A DNA stretch of 64,000 nt from Pseudoalteromonas rhizosphaerae (GCF_902498845.1 NZ_CABVLM010000001.1:666649-730648); one strand, 5' to 3'. Shown: positions 1 through 8,403, counted from the stretch's first letter. A program made the numbers and translations. The notes: generated from the sequence alone by a model not told the origin.

Positions 1-682
1 TTGGTTGATTACAAAAAGCCTCTTTACCGCCAAGGCTATAAACAACATGGGCTGGTGCGATTAAAAAATCGGGCTGTTTTACGGCAAGTACTTCGTTATT
101 TATTACTTTAAAACCTTTGTGCGTAGCGCCTAAATTAGTGACTCCAGCATAATCAAGTAATAAGTCAGCAACCGTGTCAGTGCCCGCAGCAACAAGCCCG
201 CGCTCATTAGCTGAGAGTAAAAATAAAGCGCTGTGTGTTTCGGTGCTCGCTTTTGGAGGTAATGAATTTTTTATTTGTGCTACGAGGGCTTGAGCTTTGT
301 CGTTCGCATTTAAGTCTTTACCAAGGCGTTTAACAAGATTTAGTAAGTCATTAATTGAGTTGGGTTTTTTATAGTGGATAAGCTCTACACCAGTGGCTTC
401 TATTTGTGCAAGCGCTTGTGCTCGTCCTGCTCCTTCAAGTGCTAAGAGTTTAGTTGGGCGCACCGAAAGTACACCTTCTGCGGCTAAATCACGGTAATAA
501 CCAATTTGATCGAGCTGTGTCGCTTGTTTTGGATATAGGCTCGATTGATCCACCGCGACAAGGGTATCTTGCTTATCTAAGGCAAAAATAATTTCAGTTA
601 ATGTACCGCCAGCACTCACTATACGCTCCTGCGCGCTTAGGGGGTGAACAGTCAATAAAATCAATATAAAAAGGTATCTCAT
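1..682 (-). CDS. Hemin ABC transporter substrate-binding protein (HmuT-like), partial
   Basis: Periplasmic heme-binding protein that would hand heme to an ABC importer. The minus strand starts at ATG 682 with a short signal peptide (MRYLFILILLTVHPLSA), then RIVSAGGTLTEIIFAL, typical of the HmuT/BtuF class of binding proteins. The motifs LLALEGAGRAQAL and VAAGTDTVADLLLDYAG also fit HmuT. The frame stays open for 227 codons to the window edge, so the C-terminal part is outside. It is divergent from a TonB-dependent heme receptor with a Fur box between them, so both are expected to respond to iron. Family assignment is from recognised sequence style; B12 or siderophore binding is the main alternative. 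Confidence 0.8.
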   Translation of the reverse strand, partial: MRYLFILILLTVHPLSAQERIVSAGGTLTEIIFALDKQDTLVAVDQSSLYPKQATQLDQIGYYRDLAAEGVLSVRPTKLLALEGAGRAQALAQIEATGVELIHYKKPNSINDLLNLVKRLGKDLNANDKAQALVAQIKNSLPPKASTETHSALFLLSANERGLVAAGTDTVADLLLDYAGVTNLGATHKGFKVINNEVLAVKQPDFLIAPAHVVYSLGGKEAFCNQP

Positions 683-732
683 AAAAAACTCCAATCATTA
701 TTTTCGATTATTATACTCAACTAAATGCAAAT

Positions 733-751
733 GAAAATGATTATCATAAAT
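733..751. promoter_or_regulatory. Fur box
   Basis: Fifteen of 19 positions match the Fur consensus GATAATGATTATCATTATC (core AATGATTATCAT). It lies in the 142-bp divergent region between the hemin-binding-protein gene and the heme receptor, so Fur could repress both promoters when iron is plentiful. Confidence 0.75.
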
Positions 752-798
752 AATTGATCTTGTTTTTAGTTAGTTGTAACATCCCTCCCCTACTAAAT

Positions 799-817
799 AA
801 CAACAATTATCATTTGG
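799..817. promoter_or_regulatory. Secondary Fur half-site overlapping the receptor ribosome-binding region
   Basis: ATTATCATT at 806-814 is a good right-hand Fur core, but the left half is degenerate (12 of 19 overall). It sits directly before the GGAG Shine-Dalgarno at 816-819. It may extend Fur occupancy from the main box at 733-751 or be chance. Confidence 0.4.
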
Positions 818-824
818 AGTTAAT

Positions 825-2906
825 GTGAATTTTCCTTATTTTCAACTTACTGCTTTAGCAACGTTACTACTTGGTTCGGGCTCTGCCATTGCCGAGGAGA
901 TAATTGGTGAGCATATTGTTGTCAGCGGTTCTCGGTTTGAACAAAAACTTGAAGACGTAACAGGCTCTGTAACTGTGATTACAGAGCAAGACATAGAACG
1001 TAAATTGGCTGTTGATTTACAAACAATGTTTCGTTATGACCCCAGTATATCAAGCTCGGGCAGTGGCTCTGCGGCTCAAACGCTTTCAATTAGAGGAGTC
1101 GGTGGTAACCGCGTGGTGTTTATTAAAGATGGCCGTCGAACTAACGATGGTTATGCTGGCGGAGACGGCTATTTGGTTGGTCGTAGCTATTTTGATGTCG
1201 CTGGGATAAAGCAAGTTGAAGTCGCCAAGGGAGCCGCGTCTTCATTGTATGGTTCAGATGCACTGGGTGGTATTGTGGTGATCACCACTAAAGATCCGAG
1301 CGATTATTTATTAAACGAAAATAGTTTTGCTCAAGTGGCGCTTGGATATCAAGGTCAGAGTAATCAAATGTCGGTAGATATTACTGCGGCTAAAGATTTG
1401 GGAGATTTAGGTGTTAGTGCCGTTTATAGCCACCGAGATAGCGAAGAAGTACAAAACTTTACTGAAAACCTACCTGGTTATGATGCTAAATCAGATTCGT
1501 TATTGGTTAAACTAGAGCAGCAACTTGATGAAAAGCGCACGTTAAAATACACCTTAGATTATTTTAATCAAACTACTGAACAAGTAATCACCAAAGCGAG
1601 CCAAGAAACTAAAGACGAAAATACTAATTGGTCGCTAGCGCTGGATTACGACTCAAAAGCGGCCACAGCAGCGTTTGATCAATGGCATTGGCAAGTATCG
1701 TTTAGTCGTTATGAGCAGCAAAGTGATCAAATTAGTGCTACAGCAGCGCATACCGATTACAACGACTATGGCTTTGAACAAGATATTTTAGGGTTAAGGG
1801 CTGTATTTAATAAAAAAATAGCCTTACAAGATGCGACCCACAACTTTGTTTATGGTGCTGACGTAGATATATACGATACAACACGTCCACGTTATAAAAC
1901 ACGCTTATTGGCTGATGGAACAGTCGATTTTACAGATCAAAAACAAAAAGCTTTTCCTGGCGCTGATACCTCTTTAGTGGGCGTTTTTATGCAAGACAAT
2001 ATTAAATTTGCAAATAGCGCGTGGTCTTTGATTGCAGGTGTACGCTTTGATTATTATTCATTAGCAGCTAAAGATGATGAGCTTTATAGCGATGCTGAGC
2101 TTGATGACATTACCGAATCTGCGTTTTCACCAAAACTTGGGATGATTTATCAAGTTAATGATAATTTATCTTGGTATGGGCAATATGTACGTGGTTTTAA
2201 AATTCCCCCGCATGATCAAGCGTATCAAAGCCATGGTGTTGAACCATTTTATCAAATATTACCAAACGCAGATTTAGCACCCGAAAGCAGCGACTCATAT
2301 GAGCTTGGCATGCGCTTTTCTGGTAATGATATCAACGTTACTTTAAGTGCATTTTACGCCGCTTATGATGACTTTATTGATGTTGCAATTGCAGCTGTTG
2401 AGCCAACGTTCATACCGAATGTAAATAAAACTTTTTACCAATACCAAAATATTAGTGAAACACAGATCAGCGGAGTTGAAGCGAGCGTGTTGATGCATGT
2501 AAGCGATAATGTTTTAGTTGAGGCAAATGTTGCATATGTTGAAGGCGAAAACAAAGAAACAGATGAGCCGTTAACCAGTATCAGTCCATTAAACGGTTCA
2601 ATACAATTAACAACAGCACTTGGCGATATTGATTGGACCGCAGCATGGCGCTTTGCTAAATCACAGTCTGATGTAGTGCGAGATGCAAGTGGTGATAAAA
2701 CAACGCAAGGATATGGTTACGGTATTGTGGATTTATACGCAAGTTATGAATGGCAAACATGGCAGCTAAATATTGGTGTAATTAACCTGCTAGATAAAAA
2801 ATATGTACCCTTTGAACTGATTGCAGGGCAATCTCAGGGGGCTGATTTTAGCCAATATACCCAGCCCGGGCGTAACTTTTCTGCCCGCGTAAGTTATCAG
2901 TTTTAA
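825..2906 (+). CDS. TonB-dependent heme/hemoglobin receptor
   Basis: Outer-membrane receptor that takes up heme using TonB energy. The 693-aa protein starts at GTG 825 behind GGAG at 816-819; the overlapping ATG at 823 reads straight into TGA. A signal peptide ends near AIAEE, a TonB-box-like GEHIVVSGSR follows, the plug covers about residues 30-160 (SIRGVGGNRVVFIKDG, SSLYGSDALGG), and the barrel ends in ARVSYQF with the usual terminal Phe. Around residues 455-488 the sequence FKIPPHDQAYQSHGVEP...LPNADL resembles the FRAP...His...NPNL block of heme receptors, giving a candidate heme-ligating His near 469. Divergent hemin-binding protein and Fur box support heme iron acquisition. Confidence 0.85.
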   Translation: MNFPYFQLTALATLLLGSGSAIAEEIIGEHIVVSGSRFEQKLEDVTGSVTVITEQDIERKLAVDLQTMFRYDPSISSSGSGSAAQTLSIRGVGGNRVVFIKDGRRTNDGYAGGDGYLVGRSYFDVAGIKQVEVAKGAASSLYGSDALGGIVVITTKDPSDYLLNENSFAQVALGYQGQSNQMSVDITAAKDLGDLGVSAVYSHRDSEEVQNFTENLPGYDAKSDSLLVKLEQQLDEKRTLKYTLDYFNQTTEQVITKASQETKDENTNWSLALDYDSKAATAAFDQWHWQVSFSRYEQQSDQISATAAHTDYNDYGFEQDILGLRAVFNKKIALQDATHNFVYGADVDIYDTTRPRYKTRLLADGTVDFTDQKQKAFPGADTSLVGVFMQDNIKFANSAWSLIAGVRFDYYSLAAKDDELYSDAELDDITESAFSPKLGMIYQVNDNLSWYGQYVRGFKIPPHDQAYQSHGVEPFYQILPNADLAPESSDSYELGMRFSGNDINVTLSAFYAAYDDFIDVAIAAVEPTFIPNVNKTFYQYQNISETQISGVEASVLMHVSDNVLVEANVAYVEGENKETDEPLTSISPLNGSIQLTTALGDIDWTAAWRFAKSQSDVVRDASGDKTTQGYGYGIVDLYASYEWQTWQLNIGVINLLDKKYVPFELIAGQSQGADFSQYTQPGRNFSARVSYQF

Positions 2907-2915
2907 AAGGTAAGC

Positions 2916-2945
2916 AACGCTGCGCTTAAGTGCAGCGTTTTAACC
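2916..2945 (+). terminator. Intrinsic terminator of the heme receptor gene
   Basis: Stem AACGCTGC (2916-2923) pairs with GCAGCGTT (2932-2939) around an 8-nt loop, 10 nt after the receptor stop codon, followed by a short T-rich stretch. Confidence 0.75.
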
Positions 2946-3267
2946 TTACTGCTTTTTTACTTATTCATTGAGCCTTTGCCTAGATGATATAGAAGAGTCG
3001 TGATTTTAAAGTTAATAAAGGCTGTAAAGGGGGTTAACAGTTACTAAACAACATGCATCATATTTGCGCATTAATACTTTTGCAGGCTAGTGAAATTAAT
3101 CCCTATTCTCTGATGGCTGACTTTATGTTGCCCCATAACTAAAGTGAGACTGTCTTGGTTTATAAAAGTAGCTTTGAGTTATGTTGACTCGATTAATTAT
3201 TACACTGGCGGCTATGTTTACATCACGTTAGTATAGTGCTTCAAATAAGTTACAAAATGATAATTAC
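2946..3267. other. Gene-free stretch with one copy of the 17-bp palindrome
   Basis: No credible ORF. The only structured element I see is the TGTAAAGGGGGTTAACA palindrome at 3023-3039. The promoter for the downstream membrane gene must lie here, but I cannot place it with confidence. Confidence 0.5.
3023..3039 (+). repeat. 17-bp palindromic repeat, copy 1 (one mismatch)
   Basis: TGTAAAGGGGGTTAACA differs at one position from the consensus TGTAAAGGGGGTTTACA found at 23280, 24962 and 34503. The half-sites TGTAAA and TTTACA flank five G. Intergenic copy. Confidence 0.75.
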
Positions 3268-3888
3268 ATGACTTTAAAAACCAATGCTTTAATTTATTTT
3301 TTAGCCTTTAGTAGCGGCTTTAGTATTATGGGAATAGAACTACTTGGCGGGCGAATTTTAGCGCCTTTTTTTGGTAGTAGTGTGCATATTTGGGGCAGTA
3401 TTATTACTGTGTTTATGCTCAGCTTATCGTTTGGCTATTTATTGGGAGGAAAGCTTTCAATTCGCCAGCCTTCGTTAACCAAATACGGTTTAATATTTTT
3501 AGTTGCCAGTATTATGGTGCTGCCCATTGCATTATTTGCCCAGCCAATTATGGCGTATATTTTTTCTCACATAGAAGACAGCCGTTATGGCTCGTTATTG
3601 GCCTCTACAGCGTTGTTTTTTGTCCCTACTATTATTTTAGGCATGATTTCGCCTTACTCTGTGCGTTTATTAGTGACCGATAGCGAGCACAGCGGCCAAG
3701 TCGCTGGCGGCTTGTATTTTGTCAGCACCTTAGGCAGTGCCTTAGGGACTATTATTACCTCGTTTTACATGGTGCTAGCGTTTGATGTGAATACCATTAT
3801 TTTGGGTTTCGCGACGACATTAGGGCTATTAGGTTTATTGGCAATTGGCGTAAATCAATTAGCTAACAAGGAGAAACACAATGTTTAA
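3268..3888 (+). CDS. Membrane half of a split MFS/spermidine-synthase-like protein
   Basis: A 206-aa integral membrane protein with about six hydrophobic segments. The opening SSGFSIMGIELLGGRILAPFFG and the later VAGGLYFVSTLGSALGTI are hallmarks of the membrane domain of fused MFS/spermidine synthase proteins. In many bacteria this domain is fused to an aminopropyltransferase-fold domain; here that domain is the next gene, which overlaps it by 8 nt and has its own AAGGAG ribosome-binding site. The two products probably act together. Substrate is unknown: polyamine transport or modification is suggested by the family name only. The ATG at 3268 has no strong Shine-Dalgarno. Confidence 0.75.
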   Translation: MTLKTNALIYFLAFSSGFSIMGIELLGGRILAPFFGSSVHIWGSIITVFMLSLSFGYLLGGKLSIRQPSLTKYGLIFLVASIMVLPIALFAQPIMAYIFSHIEDSRYGSLLASTALFFVPTIILGMISPYSVRLLVTDSEHSGQVAGGLYFVSTLGSALGTIITSFYMVLAFDVNTIILGFATTLGLLGLLAIGVNQLANKEKHNV

Positions 3889-4765
3889 GTATTTACTCGT
3901 GACCTTACTGTTAATTGGGTTTAGCAGCCAAGCTAAGGTGATCCATCAAGAGCGGTCGCTTTATCGTAATATTTTAGTTGAAGAGACCGGCGATTTACGC
4001 TGTTTAAAGTTTGACGAAAAAGCCCGTAAAAGCAGTCAAAGTTGCATATATAAAAGCAACCCACAAAAGCTAGTGTTTAATTATACCAAACTCACTTTTG
4101 CCAGTTTACTACTGATAGACAATCCAAAAAATGTACTCATTATCGGGCTTGGCGGCGGCACCTTATCAAATGTGATCAGCGAGCTATATCCTGACGCAAT
4201 GATTGAAAATGTTGAAATTGATCCCGCAGTTATAAAAGTGGCGCGTGATTATTTTGCTTTTAAAGAGAACGATAAAGTTACTTCGAAAGTACAAGATGGG
4301 CGTATTTTTATTAAACGCGCAGCAATCCAACAAGCCAAGTATGACTGGATTATTCTTGATGCATTTAATGGTGATTACATCCCTGAGCATTTACTTACTA
4401 AAGAGTTTTTTGCGGAAGTGAAAAGTGTACTGGCTGATGGTGGCGTAGTAGCGGCAAATACCTTTTCATCAAGCAAACTTTATGAGCATGAATCTGCCAC
4501 TTATGAAGCGGTATTTGGTGACTTTATTAATGTGAGCACTGAGAAAAATAGTAATCGAATTATTTTAGCTGGCTTTAATAAATTTCCAAGTCCTGTGCAG
4601 CTAGCACAGCGAATAGAAAAGCTAACCCCGTTATTAGCCCCCTATCGCGTTGATATCAAAGCGGTGAGCGAAGGGATGATTTCGACCAAAGATAATAAAG
4701 ACTGGCCTAGCGATACAAAAGTACTCACTGATCAGTACTCACCCGCAAACTTACTCAATTTCTAA
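3881..4765 (+). CDS. Spermidine-synthase-like protein with N-terminal signal peptide
   Basis: A 294-aa protein with a spermidine synthase/SAM-methyltransferase Rossmann fold. Motif I is NVLIIGLGGGTLSNVI (residues about 84-100), followed by the acidic strand end ENVEIDP and DWIILDAFNGDYIPEHL, the position of the catalytic Asp region of polyamine aminopropyltransferases. The N-terminus MFKYLLVTLLLIGFSSQAK looks like a cleavable signal peptide or anchor, which is odd because SAM-type cofactors are cytoplasmic. It overlaps the membrane half by 8 nt (3881-3888), so translation is probably coupled. I see the fold; whether it makes spermidine or binds another nucleoside is unknown. Confidence 0.75.
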   Translation: MFKYLLVTLLLIGFSSQAKVIHQERSLYRNILVEETGDLRCLKFDEKARKSSQSCIYKSNPQKLVFNYTKLTFASLLLIDNPKNVLIIGLGGGTLSNVISELYPDAMIENVEIDPAVIKVARDYFAFKENDKVTSKVQDGRIFIKRAAIQQAKYDWIILDAFNGDYIPEHLLTKEFFAEVKSVLADGGVVAANTFSSSKLYEHESATYEAVFGDFINVSTEKNSNRIILAGFNKFPSPVQLAQRIEKLTPLLAPYRVDIKAVSEGMISTKDNKDWPSDTKVLTDQYSPANLLNF

Positions 4766-4793
4766 AGTTTACGGCCATTTGTTACTACACTTA

Positions 4794-4809
4794 GGCCAGC
4801 TTGCTGGCC
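4794..4809. other. GC-rich hairpin after the spermidine-synthase-like gene
   Basis: GGCCAGC/GCTGGCC arms separated by TT, 28 nt after the stop codon. No T-tract follows, so it is at best a weak or Rho-assisted terminator. Confidence 0.4.
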
Positions 4810-5027
4810 ATCAAAGCTAACTACTAATTCCCCCTTTTTAAGTTAATACCCGATTAAATTTCTAATCGAATCTTCCCTCATAGATTAGTTTAAGGTTCCT
4901 GCTGCTGCACTGATAGATAGTGTGCTTTGAGCGAAAGTTATAGTTAGGCTTGTCTTAAGTATTTCTTAAGAATTGCCTGCTATTGTTAAACTAATTATTT
5001 TTCTAGGTATTTTTAGGGGCTTAAAAA

Positions 5028-5534
5028 GTGGTGATTATTTCTCGGTCTGTATCACGGTTTATGCTTGTGACGGCACTTTTTACTGCTATGGCGAGTGCGC
5101 CAGTGTTAAGTAAAGAAACCGTTGTTCCAGTTATCTCCAGTCAGCAACAACTAACCGATAAGTTAGCAGAGCTTAAAGGCCAAGTGATATTCTTAGATTT
5201 TTGGGCTTCGTGGTGTACACCTTGTCGTAAGTCTTTTCCTTGGCTTAATGAAATGCAAACAAAATACCAATCGCAAGGCTTTACGGTGTTGGCAGTTAAC
5301 TTAGATGTTGAGCATCAAGATGCGGTTGATTTTTTAGCACACACTCCCGCTGATTTTCCTATTATTTATGATCCTGATGCACTAATAGGCAAACAATTCG
5401 ATTTACTCGGTATGCCAAGTAGTTATGTGTACGGCCGTGATGGCAAAATAAAATATCGCCATATTGGCTTTAAGAACAGTAAAAAAGCGCAATATGAGCA
5501 AGAAATAACTCAGTTATTAGCCGTTCAGCCTTAA
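5028..5534 (+). CDS. TlpA-family thioredoxin-like protein
   Basis: Periplasmic thiol-disulfide protein. A signal peptide (ALFTAMASAPVLS) precedes a thioredoxin fold with the active site FWASWCTPCRKSFPWL near residues 60-75 and a cis-Pro loop GMPSSYVYGRDG. At 168 aa it matches the TlpA/ResA class, which reduces or isomerises cysteines in envelope proteins. The called start is GTG 5028; ATG 5061 (residue 12) would still leave a full signal peptide and is a reasonable alternative. The reading frame is followed by a short SD-ATG-stop remnant at 5547. Confidence 0.85.
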   Translation: MVIISRSVSRFMLVTALFTAMASAPVLSKETVVPVISSQQQLTDKLAELKGQVIFLDFWASWCTPCRKSFPWLNEMQTKYQSQGFTVLAVNLDVEHQDAVDFLAHTPADFPIIYDPDALIGKQFDLLGMPSSYVYGRDGKIKYRHIGFKNSKKAQYEQEITQLLAVQP

Positions 5535-5546
5535 GAAGAGGTAACG

Positions 5547-5567
5547 ATGAAAAAATTAATAAAATAG
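5547..5567 (+). pseudogene. Six-codon ORF, possible relic of a lost TlpA-operon gene
   Basis: Directly after tlpA there is AAGAGG, then ATG, five lysine/leucine/isoleucine codons and TAG (MKKLIK). This looks like a translation start whose gene has been deleted. In relatives the TlpA gene is often followed by small lipoprotein (DUF4266) and DUF3570 genes, so I infer a deletion. It could also be chance. Confidence 0.3.
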
Positions 5568-5695
5568 CCTCCTTATAATGTTACTTGGTTCACAATTCCT
5601 CCCCCATTGGATTATTCGCTAATTTGCTCAACACAGTGATATTAAATCGTTTTTAAAGCCCTCTTTGCCGTTATTTTTTTAGAGCGTTTCAATAT

Positions 5696-5715
5696 TTACT
5701 TAGCATGCTAAGTAA
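5696..5715. promoter_or_regulatory. MarR-type operator, perfect 20-bp palindrome
   Basis: TTACTTAGCATGCTAAGTAA is a perfect palindrome 40 bp before the MarR-family gene. A second copy follows at 5723-5742, 27 bp (centre to centre) downstream. This arrangement is typical of autoregulated MarR-family efflux operons, with repressor dimers blocking the promoter. Confidence 0.75.
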
Positions 5716-5722
5716 TGTTAAA

Positions 5723-5742
5723 CTAGTTAGCATGCTAAGTAA
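5723..5742. promoter_or_regulatory. Second MarR-type operator copy
   Basis: The right half TGCTAAGTAA is identical to the first operator and the core TTAGCATGCTAA (5727-5738) is a perfect palindrome; the outer left arm has three mismatches. It ends 12 bp before the start codon. Confidence 0.7.
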
Positions 5743-5754
5743 CTAGGTACTATT

Positions 5755-6231
5755 ATGATTTCATCACCTCCTTTTCATGAAACTTTAGATTTAAGTTTAT
5801 GCGGTAGCATGGGGCGCGTTTTCCGACTCTGTCGCGATGCCGTTACTCTCGCTGTTGAGCCTTTAGGGTTAACACAATCTCGTTGGACTGCGATGATCCA
5901 TATCCATCATTTAAAACAAGGTGTTACACAACAAGAACTGGCTAGCAGTTTGGGGATTGAAATGCCTTCGCTAACGCGAACAATTAAACAGTTAGAGCAA
6001 CAAGCGATTATTGTTCGTCGCATTGATAGCGATGATAAACGTAGTCGTAAAATCTATTTTACTGAGCAAGGATTACTATTATTAGATGCGCTCAGAGATA
6101 TTATGGCTGAGGTTAAAACACAACTTTATGCAGAACTTACAACGCAACAGCTTGATACTATGGCCTATGGTTTAGTGCAAATGGAAGCCAATGCTCGACG
6201 TTGTATTAGCCACTTTTCTGGAGAGCAATAA
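5755..6231 (+). CDS. MarR-family transcriptional regulator
   Basis: A 158-aa winged-helix repressor. The HTH is around residues 58-80 (VTQQELASSLGIEMPSLTRTIKQLEQQ) and the wing contains the family signature RRIDSDDKRSRKIYFTEQG. It is first in an operon with an HlyD-type adaptor (starting 3 nt after its stop) and a DUF2955 membrane protein, and two copies of a TTAGCATGCTAAGTAA palindrome lie directly upstream. I infer that it represses itself and the efflux genes until an inducing compound, perhaps an aromatic acid or drug, binds. Confidence 0.9.
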   Translation: MISSPPFHETLDLSLCGSMGRVFRLCRDAVTLAVEPLGLTQSRWTAMIHIHHLKQGVTQQELASSLGIEMPSLTRTIKQLEQQAIIVRRIDSDDKRSRKIYFTEQGLLLLDALRDIMAEVKTQLYAELTTQQLDTMAYGLVQMEANARRCISHFSGEQ

Positions 6232-6234
6232 TTC

Positions 6235-7296
6235 ATGACACCGGATCAAAAATTTGCCCGCTATGTAAAAATATCATTAGTTGGGTTTATTTTATTGTTC
6301 GCTTACTTTGTCGTTGCCGATATGTTTTTACCGGTTACTCCGCAAGCGCGCGTATATCACCCTGTAGTGCAAGTAACGCCACAAGTGAGTGGCCGCGTGA
6401 ACCAAGTATTGGTGAATAATAATCAAGCGATTAAAACGGGTGAAGCACTATTTTTAATAGAAGCAGCTCCTTTTAAATTAGCACTAGAGCAAGCACAACT
6501 GGCTTATGCTGATGCGCAGTTGCAAAACCAGCGCTTAGACAGCAGTGTTAAAGCGATACAGGCTCAGCTAGCCGCTGGAAATGCCAAGCTGCATGAGCAA
6601 CAGTTGTTATTTGATCGCAGTGAATCGTTATTGAAAAAACGGTCTATCTCGGAGCAAGAGTACGAAACAATTAGCGCTAATTATCAATCAAGTAAAGCGA
6701 ATGTCGCAGCTATTGAAGCACAGTTAACCGAGGCAAAACTGGCACGAGGGCAATTAGGCGAAGACAACCTAGCATTACGCCATGCGCAAAACCAACTGGC
6801 ACAAGCGAAACTCAATTTATCATACAGCATAGTGACTGCTGATGCTGATGGTAAAGTCGCAAACTTGCAAGTAAGCACCGGAACATTTGCTAATAAAGGT
6901 CAACCGATGTTAGCTGTTGTGGCCAATAAAGCTGATTTAGTGGCTGATTTTCGTGAAAAGTCGTTAGTTAATATTAAAGTGGGCAGCAAAGCAAAAGTAA
7001 CGTTTGATGCTCTGCCAGGCCAAGTATTTGCTGCTACAGTGAACTCTTTTGAAGCTGGCGTAAGTAATGGGCAGCTCAATGCTAATGGCTTATTAAGCAG
7101 TACTGAAAGCAGTAATCGCTGGGTTCGTGATGCGCAGCGCCAACGTATTCACATTGATTTAGAGCAAGCACAGCTATTAAGTAAACTACCTAGTGGTGCA
7201 CGTGCAACAGTGCAGCTACTGCCTGAGTCAGTAATTGGGCAATGGTTTGGTGTCATGCAAATTCGCTTTATCAGTTTACTGCATTACATTTACTAA
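6235..7296 (+). CDS. HlyD/EmrA-family periplasmic adaptor
   Basis: Membrane fusion protein of an efflux system. One N-terminal transmembrane helix (about residues 13-30), then a biotinyl-lipoyl-like half (VTPQVSGRVNQVLVNNNQ), a long alpha-helical hairpin (about 80-190) with LLKKRSISEQEYE, the second lipoyl half (SYSIVTADADGKVANLQVSTG) and a beta-barrel. The 353-aa length fits AaeA/EmrA types. GGAGAG upstream supports ATG 6235. It lies between a MarR regulator and a DUF2955 inner-membrane protein, so the three form a regulated efflux unit resembling AaeAB; the outer-membrane channel is not encoded here. Confidence 0.88.
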   Translation: MTPDQKFARYVKISLVGFILLFAYFVVADMFLPVTPQARVYHPVVQVTPQVSGRVNQVLVNNNQAIKTGEALFLIEAAPFKLALEQAQLAYADAQLQNQRLDSSVKAIQAQLAAGNAKLHEQQLLFDRSESLLKKRSISEQEYETISANYQSSKANVAAIEAQLTEAKLARGQLGEDNLALRHAQNQLAQAKLNLSYSIVTADADGKVANLQVSTGTFANKGQPMLAVVANKADLVADFREKSLVNIKVGSKAKVTFDALPGQVFAATVNSFEAGVSNGQLNANGLLSSTESSNRWVRDAQRQRIHIDLEQAQLLSKLPSGARATVQLLPESVIGQWFGVMQIRFISLLHYIY

Positions 7297-7308
7297 TAAG
7301 GCTTTATT

Positions 7309-8352
7309 ATGTCTGCATCAGTCCCTGTAAAACTAGACCAGAATGGCCTTCGGCAAGCATTACGTATCGCTGGCGGCAGCGCGTTAGGATTTAGTTTATG
7401 TAAATTGATGAATTGGCCAAATGGTATTTTCTTCACCGTTTATCCTATGTTGTTATTAGGATTAGTGCCGATTTTAAATGCACATATCATTCGTCAGTTT
7501 TTTGCCAGCGCGGCATTTAGTGGGTTATTTGTATTAATAGTACAGGGGTTATTTTCTCATTTACCAGTGGCGATGACCTTGCTGTGCTTTTTAGCGTTTG
7601 CATTTTTGTTTTATCAAATGAGCTGCGGTGCTAACTTTTTGTTTGGTGCTTTAAGTGTCGTTAGTTTATCTATTCAACTGCACTTTTCTAGTTATGTTGG
7701 TAATGGCACAAGTATTTATCCGTTGATCATCAGCAATGGTTTAGCAGTCGTAGTGACCGTGTTAGCGGCGGTATTAATGCACTTTGTATTTCCTGATGTT
7801 GCACCACGCCAAGGTCGGGTGATGCCAACAAAAGCAAAAGAGAGTATTCGCCACGAAGTACTGTTGTGCGCTACGGTTGCTACACTGTCGTTTGTGATTT
7901 TTCAGGTATTTGATTTACAAGATTCAATTTCAGCACAAGCGGCATCGATCTTAATTTTGTTTCCATTGTGCTGGAAAGCCGCTGGCATGGCTGGTTGGCA
8001 ACGAGCAATTGGCACATTAATTGGTTGTAATTTAGCGTTAGTATCGCAGCTGTTTTTGTATAATCACACCGATATTCTGATTTTTCCGGCGCTGATCTTG
8101 TGGGTTTTAACCTTTATATTTAGCCGTTATCATATTTTAGGTGGCGGTATCCCTGGTGTTGGATTTGGGGTTATTACCACATTTGGAATTTTATTTGGTC
8201 AGTCTCTCGGACCTGGGCAAGACTTGGTTTACAGTGCGCTTTATCGGTTTTCGTCTGTATCGGTTGCGATAATCGTGAGTTTATGTGCGGTGTATATTAT
8301 GCATCATATTCTTAACCGGTTTAGTGTCACCCGTCATCATACTTTCGACTAA
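7309..8352 (+). CDS. DUF2955 inner-membrane protein (FUSC/AaeB-like)
   Basis: A 347-aa polytopic protein with about ten hydrophobic segments in two blocks (residues about 20-160 and 185-335) separated by a short soluble linker. The beginning RQALRIAGGSALGFSLCKLMNWPNG resembles DUF2955 proteins, which are related to the FUSC/AaeB efflux family and partner an HlyD-type adaptor. It starts 12 nt after the adaptor gene with AAGG upstream. I infer the membrane pump of the operon, exporting aromatic acids or other amphipathic compounds; the substrate cannot be read from sequence. Confidence 0.8.
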   Translation: MSASVPVKLDQNGLRQALRIAGGSALGFSLCKLMNWPNGIFFTVYPMLLLGLVPILNAHIIRQFFASAAFSGLFVLIVQGLFSHLPVAMTLLCFLAFAFLFYQMSCGANFLFGALSVVSLSIQLHFSSYVGNGTSIYPLIISNGLAVVVTVLAAVLMHFVFPDVAPRQGRVMPTKAKESIRHEVLLCATVATLSFVIFQVFDLQDSISAQAASILILFPLCWKAAGMAGWQRAIGTLIGCNLALVSQLFLYNHTDILIFPALILWVLTFIFSRYHILGGGIPGVGFGVITTFGILFGQSLGPGQDLVYSALYRFSSVSVAIIVSLCAVYIMHHILNRFSVTRHHTFD

Positions 8353-8355
8353 TAT

Positions 8356-8403
8356 AATAACCGCCTTAGTCAGTTCCTTATGCACTAGGGCGGTTATTAC
8401 TTT
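8356..8403 (+). terminator. Terminator of the marR-efflux operon
   Basis: AATAACCGCC (8356-8365) pairs perfectly with GGCGGTTATT (8389-8398) right after the operon's last stop codon. T-rich sequence follows. Confidence 0.75.
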
